Source: Epiperipatus broadwayi (taxonomy: Eukaryota > Onychophora > Udeonychophora > Euonychophora > Peripatidae). Taken from it: a DNA stretch of 64,000 nt. The position numbers and the translations under genes are program-made. The notes under the pieces are model-generated. The model was given only the letters and a program-made list of their open reading frames with translations. It was not told where the DNA came from and did not search any database. This document shows positions 11,121 through 24,696 of the stretch, in pieces; positions within the stretch are counted from its first letter, which is position 1, and every line of letters begins with the position of its first letter. The stretch is from positions 5,561,594-5,625,593 of the forward strand of contig JAQFVV010012416.1 of the NCBI GenBank assembly GCA_028023455.1. Reading direction: 5' to 3'.

Positions 11121-13837
11121 CAGAGTAATAAAATTAAATAATAAAAAAGTGGTTGCTAAATACATCTGCTTTCATTCCAGATGTGAATCCAAGTCCTCAC
11201 TGATGGAAGCAAAAGTCAAAAAATGGTCTCGAGATGAATACATACAGTGAATAGTGTTTGAGCTTGCAATAGATAATTTTAGAATAGGATGAAGACAATT
11301 GTTTACAAAAACAAAAGATGAATGATGTGGATTTTTTAAATTATTTTAATGTTGACAACATATTTATTTCAATGTGCTGTTCATTCAACTCAAATGTTCT
11401 AAAAATTGTATCACTTATAGAGATTCTCTATGCCAGAACTCAACTAATTGGGTTATTTCACTTACTAATGATGTCTCTCTTCAATTGTCTGAGTCAAAAT
11501 CAAATTAAGAACATAACTCTGATATACAACGTTTTTAGAGATCCCATAAGCAAAAATTGCAGAGATTAAATTAAGTGAATGCTGTTTGTCAAGTGTTATG
11601 ATAGTAATTGTGGTGCCAACTATTGAATTACATGAGACGTTTTGTTTTGAATTACCACTGAATAATACTGATACTTAACAAGGAAAGTAAAGATGTGAAG
11701 CATTTAATTTGTGTAAGAAATTGTCAGTAGAAATGGTGCAAAATAGAAATTTTACATTATGTGATTTCTTTGTACTAATTCCTCTAATCAAAAATTATTG
11801 AAATATATTTTTATTTTCTAAGTCTTATAGCATTTCTACTACAATCAGTCGTATTTTAACCATGGAAAATGTTTATGTACAAGAGTCTAAAAGCTTTTTT
11901 AATTATGAACAACTTGTTTATATAAAGCTATATATGTATGCTGTATATATACTGCCTGTTCACTCAAAAAGAAGATATAATGTCATATTTTGCAATAGTT
12001 CACTACTTGCACTACAGTATGTAGCTATTCATGGGTTTAAAAGTGACCACTGATGAATAAATGAATGAATAATTGGTATGTATAAATATGTAATTGTGTG
12101 AGAAGCAATTTATGCTAACAAAATAACAGAAGAGCAGTCGAAGTTTTAAACTGATTATCAAAAGACATACAGAAAAACCACATGTGAAATGAATAAATAA
12201 AATAATAGTTTTCTACTGTGACATAAAAAAGAGATGTAATGAATAAGAGAAACTAGATTAAAGTTGGGGACCTTAATAACTCTTCACTGGACTGACAATG
12301 GTTTAAAATGAAACAACAGTGTGGGATATTTGTGTAATAAAAAAGTAATAAATATCACCTAAAATGTTATTGCACTGGTATAAATTGTTTGCATTAATTC
12401 TATATGGAGAGTCATCATCCTATTTTAAAAATATTTATCATTAATACTATATTTCTAATATATATATATATTGAGCTGGGTTTCCCAAATATAAAGCTTA
12501 TTCTTACTTGGTTTACCTTTTAACATATGTTGTGCACATAGGAATGTATGTGCACATTGACATTTATATTATATATTTTAATTTGTTATAATGGTAAAAG
12601 CTATTCAAAATAAACTTTCTACAATTAATTCAATATTGAAAGTATAAAAAAAAATGTGAATCATGTTGTTTAATTCTTTGATGGTCCATAATAAAAGTTT
12701 TTCTTTTTAAATAAACATCTTTAATAAGTTTAACATTTACTTTAATACTATGGGAACAGACTGGCCCTTCAAGCAGAGGGGAAAATACCAGTGATAGCAT
12801 AATCATCAATGATACCCATGGTCAACACAAAGCATAACACAATCACATTTCCTGCCTGTGGCTCATTCCAACTGCTGGAACAAAACCTCTGTCATCCGAA
12901 TCATTTTATTGATTTTGAGGATCAAACTCAGGTGCCAGCCAACCATATGTTATATAATCAGCATGTTTTGTATGATGCACCCAATTCAGTGCTTAAAATA
13001 TTCCAAGCTAGCTCCTACTCTTAACAGGGTCCAGCACATTCACTTAACACATGAACATCTCTTTAAATGATGATGCAGTAACAAGATAGAGAGAGAATAA
13101 ACCAAATAATATTTAATCATACATTAATATTTATTCAAGCACCCACACATCTAATATAACAATATAATATTTTACATAAAAAAATATAAATGATTAGTTT
13201 CAGACTAAATTTTATAATAGTCCTTTATTAATTAAAGTTCATTTAAAATAAATATAAAATGTCTACAGACAAGTATCAAAATATCTTTACTTAGGTTTTT
13301 ATATTGTATAATTGTCAGTTTCCAACCAGTTAGCTTTTTGGTCTACATCGATGGTTCCAGGGCATGCTTTACATTGTGTGACTTAACAATGGGAGAGAGG
13401 AAAAGAGAGTAGTGGTAAAATCTATTTTATGATTTCAGCATTGGTTTCAGGCAAAAACATAACTTTAGCAGTGGGCCTGAAGTCAAATCAAATACTTCTA
13501 AATATGTCAAGCAATGCATGTAGCTAATTCTGTGGCTATTATTAAATCTATGGCTTCTGCAACAATATTTGCCACAGCAGTAATGAATGGTTTTATTTGT
13601 CCTTATATTTCTAAATCTCTGGAGCAATGAATAATGTAATGAATCAATCACAAAATAAAGACCAGACTGAATTATAGATTGAAGACCAGAATAATTCAAT
13701 CACAAAATGAAGGCCAGAACTGAATAATAATAGCAGCTACAACTTTTTATACTTTTCCTCTCTCATTGTTTTAATTCCTTATCATTTTTAATTTTGATCG
13801 TAACTTGAATTTTTTTCATTATTTTTACATTTCATTT
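11121..13837. other. A+T-rich non-coding stretch with unclassified repeat-like patches
   Basis: No gene is seen. The patch 12765-13060 is less A+T-rich and carries a tRNA-B-box-like piece in reverse (GGATCAAACTC, about 12919), so it may be a SINE relic. The patch 13430-13740 contains short internal repeats (CAATCACAAAAT, AGACCAGA). The overlapping frames at 12809-13070 look accidental. Confidence 0.4.
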
Positions 13838-13998
13838 TATCTAATTGTTTTTTTACATTTGTTTAATCTAATCTTTTTCTTAGATTAATCTACTATCACT
13901 TTTATGAGGTAGTTTACATTATCTAATTGATTTTTACATTTGCTTTAATCTAATCTTTTTCTTAGATTAATCTATCACTTTTATGAGATAGTTTATAT
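13838..13998. repeat. Tandem duplication of ~80 bp
   Basis: Two adjacent copies (13838-13918, 13921-13998) share ATCTAATTG, TTTTTACATTTG, the palindrome TAATCTAATC-TTTTTC-TTAGATTA and CACTTTTATGAG. Few differences, so the duplication is fairly recent. Confidence 0.8.
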
Positions 13999-14373
13999 GA
14001 TTTTTAAGTAATTTAATCACTATTCTTTTAAACTAATTATATTTTTGAAAGTTTTCTTTTACAAACAAATTTTATTATAACTTTCCCCATTTACTTATTT
14101 TTATATTATAAAAGTTTTCTTTAAAAAGGAGAGAGTGAGTTAAATCTTTTTATTTTAGATTTTTTTCCACCCATTCTCTATACTAAAACTTTATTTTATT
14201 TTTAAAAGAACAAATAATATAATGCAATCTTTTTATTTTACAAAATTGTGTTTTTAAAAATCTACTTCTGAAATAATTATTTCTTTCAAATAAATTTAAT
14301 CATATATTTTTTTAAAATTATGAAACATGTAATGCAGCTATATGTAGTTTTATAACATATCTCACCAGCATTA

Positions 14374-14396
14374 CTATATATATATATATATATATT
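14374..14396. repeat. (TA)n microsatellite
   Basis: About 11 TA units, with a second short TA tract at 14409-14420. Confidence 0.8.
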
Positions 14397-16006
14397 TACA
14401 TTTTTCCATATATATATATACACTTTGCCCCCATATAAGAAATCATTATATGAGGATAATATAGCAATTACCAATAATTTGTACCTACTACTTTGATTAG
14501 AAACTAACTATTCATTATAGCAATCTTTAAAAAAAATTGAATATTTTTATTTAAAATATCTTTTTAAATCTATTGACATCATAATATGACTAGAAGACAT
14601 GACATCATCATAAAACAAAATTGTGATATTTAGTTCAAGAAATGAAAACATTATATAAGATTTCTTCACTGAGTAATTAAAAACAAATTCAGAGGATATA
14701 TAATAAAGTTTAATTCAAAAATACTTTTGAGGTATCTACTAAAGAAAGTTATTTATTCTTTACAGTAATATGTTTAATTCATTTAACATAATATGCCTAG
14801 CATGCTTTCAAAACTCATAGTCATAATCATAGCAGAAACACTTAAAGCAAATTACATAATTTATCAAAATAAAAGTTTGTGGTATGATAATTACAAAATG
14901 AAAACAAGTCAATTTACATAATCAACTTTTTTGAAAGGGGGATGCAGGACTTTTTCTTATTTATGGCATGTGTATCATTAGTGATGCACCAAGCCTCTTT
15001 GACTTTGCATTTTGTATCATTTTATTTCAGAACAGATTATGCTAGTTGCAGTGGATTTGAAGTTATGGCTTTGTTTGGTTTCATGCTCTAGAAATATAGA
15101 TCTCACTTCTATATTGGTTTTAGCCCTATTATACTGATACCTTGAAACTGTAGGGTCTGCTTTGCAGATCTTCGTTTCACCTTTTCTCACCTACTTCCTA
15201 CCCTCATACCTTAGTTTGAACCCCAATCTATCGTAGTGTGTCTGCAATACACTTATATACCGAAAATCCCGCCTAATTTTAAACCACGAGCACAATGCTC
15301 GTATTATATATATATATAACTTATTCCCAAATAAAATAAAATATTATGAATTATGTATTTTTTCACATAATTTACATTTATTAAAAAGTAAGTTATATAA
15401 GTCGTAATTGCGCACACACTATGATATCCATTTTAAAACATATCAAAATTATAAATTGTTAGTTATTTTGTTTGGATCTATTTACAAATATATTACCGTC
15501 GTAATATATTTTGATTTAAAATAAAATTCATTTAGTAAATATTCGTTTAGTAGATTCAAATATTACAATTTAAAATAAAATATTTTTCGTTTTATTTAAT
15601 AAAAAATCATCCCAAATATTTCTGTTAAAATAAATGAGGAACAATAGTTTAATTATATAAGTTTATCTAAAAACAGCAGCTGTCCACTTAAGTTTTCTTT
15701 AATTAGTAGCAGTAATTTTAATTAAATCTAGTTTGTAATTCGGGTGTCGATGGGGAAGTTAACAAAAGAAATTAATTGATGTTGAATTCCTTTAGACATT
15801 CGGATAGATTTAATTACAGCAGATAAGTCCAATAATTTTGTACGCTCCAGAGCAAGTCTATTGTTAAATTTTACTATAAAAAGGATGTTTTTCTTTTGTT
15901 CTCCATTCTAAGCTTTTAAAGAATTCTGAGTTGTCTAAAGGTTTCTGAGTTGTTCTAAGATTCTAATAATTTTCTAACCTTGACATGTCCGAGTAGAGGC
16001 ATTAAG

Positions 16007-16102
16007 ATGGCTATGTCCCCTCGGAATAGCCAGCCGCTGCTCCATACCATCAGAAGTTATCACACGGATCCCGGAACTGCTGCTGCCGCTGCCAAAATAT
16101 GA
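16007..16102 (+). CDS. Short ORF of unknown nature (31 codons)
   Basis: ATG in a good context (AAGATGG) starts MAMSPRNSQPLLHTIR, followed by a short alanine run and a stop. TATAAAAAGG lies 130 bases upstream. Its G+C is well above the surroundings. It could be a leader or the start of a broken retroelement frame; no family is recognised and coding status is unproven. Confidence 0.2.
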   Translation: MAMSPRNSQPLLHTIRSYHTDPGTAAAAAKI

Positions 16103-18211
16103 ACATTCCAGATTTTGCTGCTGAATTATAAAACCTGCCGAACATCTACCTACAAATGCGTTTCCAGAGGTAACCCAAATTAACCCAAGAGCTCTTGTGA
16201 TTCCTAACTAACATGCTACAGCTGTTTAACATTGTTTTCTTATATTTCACAACTTCATTATGTATTTCTTTCATGTATTTAAATATACTCAACATTTTGC
16301 TCTCTATCCTTGGGTTAATATTTTCTATTTATAAAGCTTTCTTTTATTTTATTATGATAATGTGTCAGAATCATCTTTGACCGAGTGAACTATTCCCTCT
16401 ATTGAAAGTAAGACGCTGCTATTAAGGCATATTTTAAATTTATAATTTTCCAATTTTATTATTTTGCAAATCACTCGTTCGAGGGCAATTCTTTTCTTTA
16501 ATGTAATATAATCACATAGTTTAAAATCTACATGCTATTGATTTTAATCTAATATAAGAGTATGTGTGAAGTCAATGATTTAAATGTGTCCCCAAATGCA
16601 TGATTGTGTATATAAATCTATACTTACTTTTCAAACCCACAAGCATGCATTTTCCTATTTTCATTACCGTGTTCTACTTTCATTATAAAGTTCATCATTG
16701 ACGTTGAGAATGTGCGGACCCTCTTAAATGAATTTCGGGGAATTTGATTGGGCATTTCTCTTAATCAGAGTAAAACCCATTTAGTATGTTTTTATATACA
16801 CTAGTCTCGTATTGCTGGTACATGAATTGGTTGTTGAGACCACTTTGTTTTATTTTTCCAAGGATTCTTTACATGGCTAAGGCCATTCTCTCCATGCTTG
16901 CGGTTTCCCAGGCAGAGGGTGTCCCAAATGACCCCCCTGGGAATTAAACGCAATCATCACACAGTCGCTAAGTTTCGGCTGTTCGTCAAAATACTTTTCT
17001 ACGGGTTAGCGGCGAGATGCCCTCCGTAATTATTCCGGATCTTCAATATTGTTTCATTTTATATTTATTTTACAAAGCATCCATGACTTAAACGAGTCAC
17101 ACCCTCCAACTTTATAAATTCACTATCAGCAATACTGACCTCCCAATACAAATCTATTATTATTATTCTCAAATAAATGCTTTGATTCCATTCCCACGTT
17201 TGCTTAGTAAGCTTTAGTCTGTACTATTCTCGAAATCAATAAATATTTTAGAACATTTAATTTCAAATATTGTCTTAAACTTGTCTATTTACTCAAAGCA
17301 CCTCGCACATGTTCCTATCTTGTCAAGCACATTATCGTAATGCTATTAGCCCGAGGAATAGAATATATCACTCTGTTTTAAAACCTTTTGTCATTACTGA
17401 AATATAAATGCCAACAATTATTTAATACGCTGAAACAGTAAGATTCGTATTCGAATCTTAAGTTTCACCTTTTCTGTCGTCTCTCACTGACCGGTCTATC
17501 CCACCCAAATTTAAACTTTTGGTATCGAGTTGTGTGTGTAACAATATTAAAAATGTATAAATATATGTAGAATTCAACATAAACACGCACACATTTCGAT
17601 CTCAAATTAAAGGCAATAAATACGGATAAAGTAATATAATTTAGATTTCTTTAGCTAAATAAATTTTGTGTAATATTAATCATTTATTTTGAATTTATAA
17701 AGTTCGTATTTATTGCTTAGTTTAAATTTCATTAAATAATAATTCTAACAAAATCTGATGCAATAATTAATTAAAGTTAAAATAATTTTATTCCCTTTTG
17801 TCTTTGAAAATTTAAAAGCATCGGTCAGTGATAGATAATAAATTAATTATAGAAAAATTCCAAAAAAATGTAATTAACGAATGTAAAAAAAAACAAAAAA
17901 CAACAAAACAAACAATAGCACAGCAGATTTCTTTCTAATTAAAACCAGCAAAAGCATTGATTATCCTGAGGGCAAGACAAAGAAAACCTAAAAATATCTC
18001 AACAAAAAAATTAAAAGATCAAGATAAAAAAGGAGGCCATCTTAGACTTGCTGGAGACTTTCACTTGAACTTTAGCTTTGCTCTCGAGTGGAGAGTCTAA
18101 AATATCTTAAAATAAATTAATATTGCCAAGGTATGACCGAGTAAGCACCGAGATTATTCTCCATCGGGAGGTGGCCCACCGTATGCCGAACTCCACATTG
18201 CCCATCGTAAA

Positions 18212-18381
18212 AACACCACAATGATCTGCTACCTGAAATAGACAAGAAAGCCGCTGCTGTTAAAATCAATAAAATGCCAAAGACAAGAAAGAAAACTGCT
18301 AATCACGAACAATCTACTATTAAACAAATGGAAGAAAACATCTTATCAAACAGGTACCTGTGTGTGTATTCCACATTATAG
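18212..18381 (+). CDS. Short lysine-rich ORF, possible first exon or ORF1 start of a retroelement
   Basis: The frame is open from 18212. An internal ATG at 18274 starts MPKTRKKTANHEQSTIKQ and continues to a stop at 18379-18381. A possible splice donor (CAG|GTACCT) sits at 18353/18354. The basic, glutamine-rich start resembles N-termini of many LINE ORF1 or chromatin-like proteins in composition only. No domain is seen. Confidence 0.2.
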
Positions 18382-19116
18382 AGTACTCTAGTAATAATAA
18401 GCTATAGCTCATCTCCTACTATTTGTCTAATGTCTAAATGTTAAAATTGTAATTTTGTGAAACTAAAATTTGAGAATTAATGTAATCTGTAAATTTCTCG
18501 CTTAATCTAGCTTACCTCCCTCTATCCTTCTTAGGTGTGTATTTCTCAAATCTACACTTTATTTATAATTATTATTGAAATATTACCTTCTCATAATTGT
18601 CTTAGTTTTATATCTAAATCTATAATCGCTTGAACATTGAATGCGTGTCAAATTGTCATTAATATTTGCTTTATAAATAACTTAAATTTCATGTAAATAC
18701 GACGCGCATTCAAAGAATCAGTTATTGTAATGCAGGGTCTACTACTTCGTAATAGCTGGCATACTCGCTGTAATAATTCCCCTTTTAGATATTTTTGATT
18801 ATTAAATTTTAATGAATAATTACGGAAATTTCATTTCTTTGAGAGTCACCAATTTTCTTTTAGTCAATGTTGATAATGGGGGGCCGAGTTTGAAATCTAG
18901 TTAAATATTACCATAATCTTTTAGATCTTATACATGTGTTACGTTTTGAAGCCACGATGACTTATTCCATGCCGTGAATACTCTGGATTCTATAGGGTTG
19001 AATTAACCCCAGTTGTCCTACACAAGTGGACATGATAATGTTCCCGTAGGGCTTGACGACCGTCACGCAGCCAGCTGACAAATTGCGACACGAATCGCTT
19101 CTCCCTGGTTATGCTC

Positions 19117-19345
19117 ATGTGACACCTTACCTCTTCGGGTCGAGGCAGAGACCAACCCGAAACCCTTATAAACTTATTCACGGCATTGCAGTTTCAGTGC
19201 TGCCATTTTATATCGTCCTTCTAAAGCGTACCACGTGTTCCTTTATTAAGTTTATCATTCTCTATATCACTCCGCCTCGGCATTATCTTCATCATCCACT
19301 CTCAAATAAATGTTTGCCTTTAGTCGTAAAATAAATATTTTTATT
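19117..19345 (+). mobile_element. Possible solo LTR (promoter plus polyadenylation signal)
   Basis: TGTGACACC at about 19119 is followed by a G+C-rich segment, TATAAA at 19167-19172 and AATAAA at 19305-19310, the spacing of a compact U3-R. No matching ACA end, target duplication, primer-binding site or second LTR was found, so this remains a guess. Confidence 0.25.
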
Positions 19346-19728
19346 AAATAAATGTATGTCCGCTGCTACTGATGACTCTTGCAGTGCAAAGTATAAATTC
19401 CCTACAGCACGTATTAGAAATACTCCCTCGAGAACCTTAGGTAGCTAGATTACGCCTTCATATAAATGAATGCTCTTTATAAATAAATGTATTTTATATA
19501 TAATAAAATTGTCAATTAACTATTGAAACTCTGAATATAAAATATGATTAATAACATTAATAATGTTTTTTTTTAATTAAATACGTAAATAAATAATTTT
19601 AACTATACGTCTGTAGTTAAGTTTTCATTTATTCGATGCCCATTATACATATTTCCTCGATTATATATGTTAATTAATATTCGTTTGATTGTTGGCCAAC
19701 TCGGAAACAAAATCCTGAATCTCGTGCA

Positions 19729-20352
19729 TCTCCCTGACCACCGTGCCTAAAGAAGTGTTTACTTATGTCGCATCAGAGGCATTATTCCGTAGATTGTATT
19801 GTGGAACCAATAAACTATGTTCGAACTCGGTACCACGGGTGGCTTCGCTACTCGATGGTGCTGCTGTTCTGTGTGGTGGTCGAATTCTGCACTATGTTAA
19901 CGAGATACACGTGTTTTGACTGTTACAATGCATCCCTGTCTCATATAAGCAGACAGTGGCATTATATATATATTTATATAAATAAATTGTGTGAAATTAT
20001 TTAAAACTAAATTTTATCTCTTATTTTATTTGATTCCTATCACTGTCTCGGTCTATATATATATATATTTTCTGCATTTCTTTTATAAATCCATAGACGT
20101 TAATTAGCCACCCAAACTTATCTTAGTATAGAGTCTTTTGTGTCTCCCTGACCACCAGGCACCGGTAAAGGGTTATACTAGTTGTAGCATCAGATGCGTT
20201 ATCACGTAGGTGGCGCTGTGAAATTTGGACTTTAGATTCGAACTTAGTATATCTAGAAGGCAACCCCTCCTAGAATGTTCAGTTTAGTGTCTGGGGTTTG
20301 AATTATGCAGTGTGTTAGCGAGATAGACGATTCTGACTGTTACAACCTGTGC
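19729..20352. repeat. Diverged direct duplication of ~210 bp
   Basis: Copies at 19729-19937 and 20143-20352 share, in order, TCTCCCTGACCACC, GCATCAGA-GC-TTAT, TTCGAACT, GTTAGCGAGATA-like and TTTTGACTGTTACAA-like blocks. The B-box-like TTCGAACT in each makes a tRNA-derived repeat possible. The spacing, about 415 bp, is too short for LTRs enclosing genes. Confidence 0.5.
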
Positions 20353-20450
20353 TTATCCTCACTGCACGATTAGCTTGAGATTCCCAAAGTAAACAGCATT
20401 GCGATTTGTGTTATTGTATATGATCTTGGTATACTGGAATTACAAATAAA

Positions 20451-21152
20451 GTATAATTATATGTAATTTTTACTCAGTATTCTTCTATTGCAGTTTGTAA
20501 TAGGATTTCAGAAAGCAGATTTTCATCAAGAATGTAAACAATCACTTAAAAAAAACAAAAAACTTAACAATTTGTAAACATTCCTGTATAGTGGATTTTT
20601 TCTATTTATTGAATTAAAAACAAATTTTATTCAGTATATAATTAAAACTAAAAGTGCACTAAAAATAAATTGAAAATTGTGTTTATTATCTAAAATAGAA
20701 TTTGTTTAAATATTTTTTATTAAATATTCTTATTTTCCTCTAGTCAAAAATGTCACATCCTAACTTTAAACAGTATTGGAAAAAGTAGATAGAGATTTAA
20801 TCATTTATCTTATTAAACTACAATATTTAACTGCACAATACTTTTTCTTACCTAGTTTATATTAAATTCTATTCTCATAAAAAAAAAACCTAGGTCATTG
20901 ATTTATTACAATTTTAAAATAAAATGTTTAATCAATAAACAATGTCATATTTTTTATGTTACTATTATAATTATTTTAAATTTTTAATTATAGAAATCTT
21001 GCATAATTAAAAAATTGGAAAGTTATAACATTAAACTTCAATAAAATTGAATGTTTTGATTTTAAAATTGATTTCAAACAAAGATTTCTAATTCATTTTT
21101 GAATAATTTATGTAAATGCAAATAATAAATTTCTAAATATGATTAACAAATT
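20451..21152. other. A+T-rich non-coding stretch
   Basis: Nothing recognisable; poly-A and poly-T runs only. Confidence 0.4.
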
Positions 21153-21164
21153 AAAAAGAAAGGA

Positions 21165-21272
21165 GTCAAGAATTGTTAGCCGAGAGGTCAGTGCTGCTGC
21201 CTTGCAAGCGAGCAATTGGTTGCAGACGTTTGTTGCTGGTTCGCCTCCTGGCCGATATTATGACATATGAAA
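21165..21272 (+). mobile_element. tRNA-derived SINE (family A), copy 1
   Basis: The body starts GTCAAGAATTGTTAGCCGAG with an A-box-like segment (GCCGAGAGGTCAG) and a B box (GGTTCGCCTCC), then CTGGCCGATATTATGACAT and an A tail. Perfect 12-bp target duplication AAAAAGAAAGGA at 21153-21164 and 21273-21284. The length of ~108 bp and A tail indicate LINE-assisted insertion. Confidence 0.88.
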
Positions 21273-21555
21273 AAAAAGAAAGGATGTCACTCAAATAATT
21301 AAATTTTGCTTTTAATATGCATTTTTAAAGACTATTACAATCATAAATATATAAAACAAATTAATTTGTTTTTATGTAGAAATTTATTCTGTTTAGCGTA
21401 TACATGAATTCAGATATAAGTAGATGTTCATCTTTACAAATTTATATCTATAGATATAGATATTAATATCTATCAAACATACTGTATTTACTTGTAATCT
21501 TATATTTTGTATTTATAATACAACAATACATCATATATTTTCTTGCACTTTGTAA

Positions 21556-22431
21556 CAATGCTTTTTATTAAAATGTTTTTGATAGTTTTGACTGCACAGC
21601 AATCTTCTTCAGAACTGTAAATTATATTTAATTATTGTTTTTTTTTTTTACACGTATACATTTTATCTTTCTATATTTGTTTTTATTTAATATGAATGTA
21701 CAGAAACATATAAAGTATCTATATCTTTATATTTTTTATTATTTAAAATCTTCAATTTATATATTTATTTGTAAATTTTAATAATTAATAACTAATTTCA
21801 TGTAAAAACTAAATTTCATTGATCAATAATATATTCAATTGTATATATTTTTTAATAACAATGTTTTTTATTTTACTTTTTTAACTTTAAATTTATTAAT
21901 ATAATCATTTAAATAATTTATAACAAACCTCATTAAACTAACAAACAAAACTAATAATATTTAAAACCAATTTTAAATTATGTATAAACTAATTTTAAAG
22001 TATGCATATTTTAAGATTAATTTAGAAATTACTTGATTTATTGATGAGTTTTGTATATAAATTATTTAAATGATTATATTATCAAATTTAAATAATAAAA
22101 ATAATAAAATAAAAATTATTGTTATTAATATATATATATACAATTATTTACATTGTTGATTACTACAATTTCGGTTTTACATTATAACTTTATATATAAA
22201 TAAAAATAGAGATTTTAAAAAATAATAAAGATGTATGTATTATACATGTGAATGCATATCCATAGTATATAGATTAGAAATTAAAACACCCAAATATATA
22301 TATATGTATAAAGAAACACCATAAGAGTATTATTATGTATGTACCCAATAACATTTTACATACTTGAAGAAGACCCATGTACAGTTGAAACTATCAGAAA
22401 TATCTTAATAAAAAACACTGTTAAGTTTAAG
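21556..22431. mobile_element. Palindromic element with Penelope-like terminal motifs
   Basis: The left end (21556-21618, read in reverse) and right end (22365-22431) share CTGAAGAAGA/TTGAAGAAGA, CAGT-(C/T)-(A/G)AAACTATC and TTAATAAAAA-CA-TGTT. This terminal hairpin motif (stem, then GAAAC) also occurs at 42650 and 49385, in or near PLE sequence. Internally a 26-bp exact inverted pair sits at about 21898-21923 and 22056-22081, so the whole 876 bp is a decayed palindrome. It has no coding capacity. Confidence 0.5.
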
Positions 22432-24245
22432 AGGAAGTGAATTATATTATTTAAAATAAGCAATAAAAAAAAATGAAAAAGATTTGAATATTTTTTTGTA
22501 TTTATTTGTATATCTTTTTTGCTGATTGTTCAAATAAGGAACATTTCATTAATTTGTTAATAAAAAAATGTATTGTCACAAAATTAATAAAATAGGATAA
22601 AAAATAGATAGAAGGCTAAAGGTGACAAATTATTTTGGGGTTTTAAATATATAGAACTACCAACTAGTGTTTTGTGATTTTTTTTCAAATTGGCAATAGA
22701 TGGCTCTGGAGTAAATAGTGGATGACTGTTTTTAATATAATGTATATTTTGTATGATAAATGTTTAGTTCAAAAACTTTAATGTCTTGAGCTTAGGCCTG
22801 ATAAAATACTTCTCTCAACCACCCCATGCATGTAAAGAGCCCATTAGATTCATGCATTCTAAAATGAGAGCATAAATATATCATTATTTATTTAAATCAT
22901 TTTCTAAATAAAAATTAATAAAAAATTACTTACAAAGAAAATCTTTCAAACTTATTAATAATAGCAACAGTACATGAAAAAGCCAAAAAAATTAGATATA
23001 AAATCCATTATACAAGATTTTGCTTTATCAGAAAATAAGAATACAATTATAATTCAATTTAATATTTGTGTTTATTCATATCAAATTTAATTATATGAAA
23101 TATTTTTGTTTTTTTAAGCATTACTAATTTTTGTTTTGTTTTTGGAATAAAAGTAAAAATTGTTTAAATTTTTTTAATCTAATTTAAAAATAAATAACTA
23201 ATATATACATAACACATAAAAATTGTGAATGCATAATTATATATATATATAAATGATTCATTTTAATTTTTTACCTCTGGGCTTCAAATCTAAAGTTAAG
23301 TCTCTATTCTAGGCATAATGATGTTGATAAAAATAAATCAAAAAATATATATTTACTGAAAAAATTATAAAGTGTAAAAAAAATTGGATTAGGCATACAT
23401 GTAAAAACAGAAGAATTATTAAATATATGTTGGATTTGCACAGGGTGTGGGAAAAGGGAGTATGGAGAAAAGAGGCTTCATATATAAAGGTAAAATAGTT
23501 ATGAATGTCGAATGATTGGTACAATAGAAGAAATGGGTAGAAGCTGTATAGAATTGATGGTCAGAATTTGTCTTTTTGATATATAGTTAATGCCAATGAA
23601 GATATTAGTTATGATTTACCATGGCAATTCCACTTTTTTAACTAAGTTCATTTTAGCATCTCATATTCAGAACTACATTAGAAATCTTAATAATGATATA
23701 TGATCTTTTATAAGTACCATAAAATATTAATAGATTAATATTTCACATAAAGGGCAGTTATATTAGTATTTTACCCTATAATTATAGGAACCAGAAATTT
23801 TTTAGGTAACCAAAAATGTCCACATGAGCATTTTCTTTTATATATCTGGCCTAAAATTCACACATAATTATCTTGTACTATTCCTTCAAAGGTAAAATAA
23901 GGAAAAGACAGGGGAACCAGAAGAAATCTTATTGTTCAACCTGGTGAATCAACTCCAGTGTAATAGCTTTTAGTACATATAGAGATATACTTTCATTACC
24001 TAATGGAAAACAATTTTTAAATAGTTCATTGCAGATCAATGATTTCTCAAGTGGTTCCCCATATAGGAACAGTATAAAGGCATTAACCAATATGATTGTC
24101 AATTTAAGTTTTCATCTTTGTTTTATACTCTAATTAAGAATAACTACATGCCCTTTTACTAATCAATGTTAGATAGTTGAGCTAACAATATATTAGCCAG
24201 ATATCTGAATAAAGAATGTTAAACCAGTTTGAAAACTGAAAAAAA
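22432..24245. other. A+T-rich non-coding stretch
   Basis: It contains a short family E piece (CAATAGATGGCTCTGGAG, 22696-22713). The plus-strand stretch 23430-23560 has a G-rich composition like the LINE relics elsewhere in the window, but no motif can be read. Confidence 0.35.
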
Positions 24246-24320
24246 CTTCTGGGTTGTGTCGGCATAGGTCCAAACCCAGGGAGGATGAATTATCACTAGC
24301 CATGAGGTCCTTTATTATAT
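24246..24320 (-). repeat. Possible tRNA-like SINE relic
   Basis: On the minus strand TGGCTAGTGATAATTC (A-box-like) precedes GGGTTTGGACC (B-box-like) by about 15 bases. No A tail or target duplication is found. It differs from SINE family A. Confidence 0.3.
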
Positions 24321-24696
24321 ACATTGCACAAATACCAAAAGAAAAATGATAGCTATATCTTCTTTACCTTATATTTAAATACATGTTTGGCTTAAGAAAA
24401 AAAAAAACTTATATTTAACAACATCCTCCCTCCTTTCTTTTTTTTTAAGTATTAAATTATTTGTTTCTTATGTGTGTAGATATTCAATATTGTCAAACAT
24501 TATTTTTTTAATTAAAATTTATTTTTCATTTCTTTATCTATTTTAATAATATAAAAAGGTCATTAAGATTAATAACGGTGCTCTATATGCTAACAGGAGA
24601 TGCCAGACAAAAGGAGAGATAAGAGGATAATTGAGTAGCGGCCATGTACCATCAACAATGATCAAGTTTTATATTTCGATCGTAATATCTACTTTT

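Larger units (their letters stand above)
15100..20450. other. CpG-richer block, probably old LTR or other retroelement sequence
   Basis: CG dinucleotides and G+C are visibly higher than in the flanks and long A/T runs are fewer. The block holds TATA-like TATAAAAAGG (15875-15884) before a pyrimidine-rich start, two short open frames (16007-16102 and 18212-18381), an LTR-like unit (19117-19345) and a diverged direct duplication (19729-19937, 20143-20352). No gag, protease, RT or integrase motif was recognised, so the assignment is tentative; an unmethylated host region is the alternative. Confidence 0.35.

Noticed and set aside
11318-11569. 83-residue open frame
   Set aside because: Composition as expected by chance, no motif, lies next to a dispersed repeat.
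17440-17462. AAGATTCGTATTCGAATCTTAA as a tRNA B box or palindrome
   Set aside because: A short palindrome only; no A box or tRNA fold nearby.
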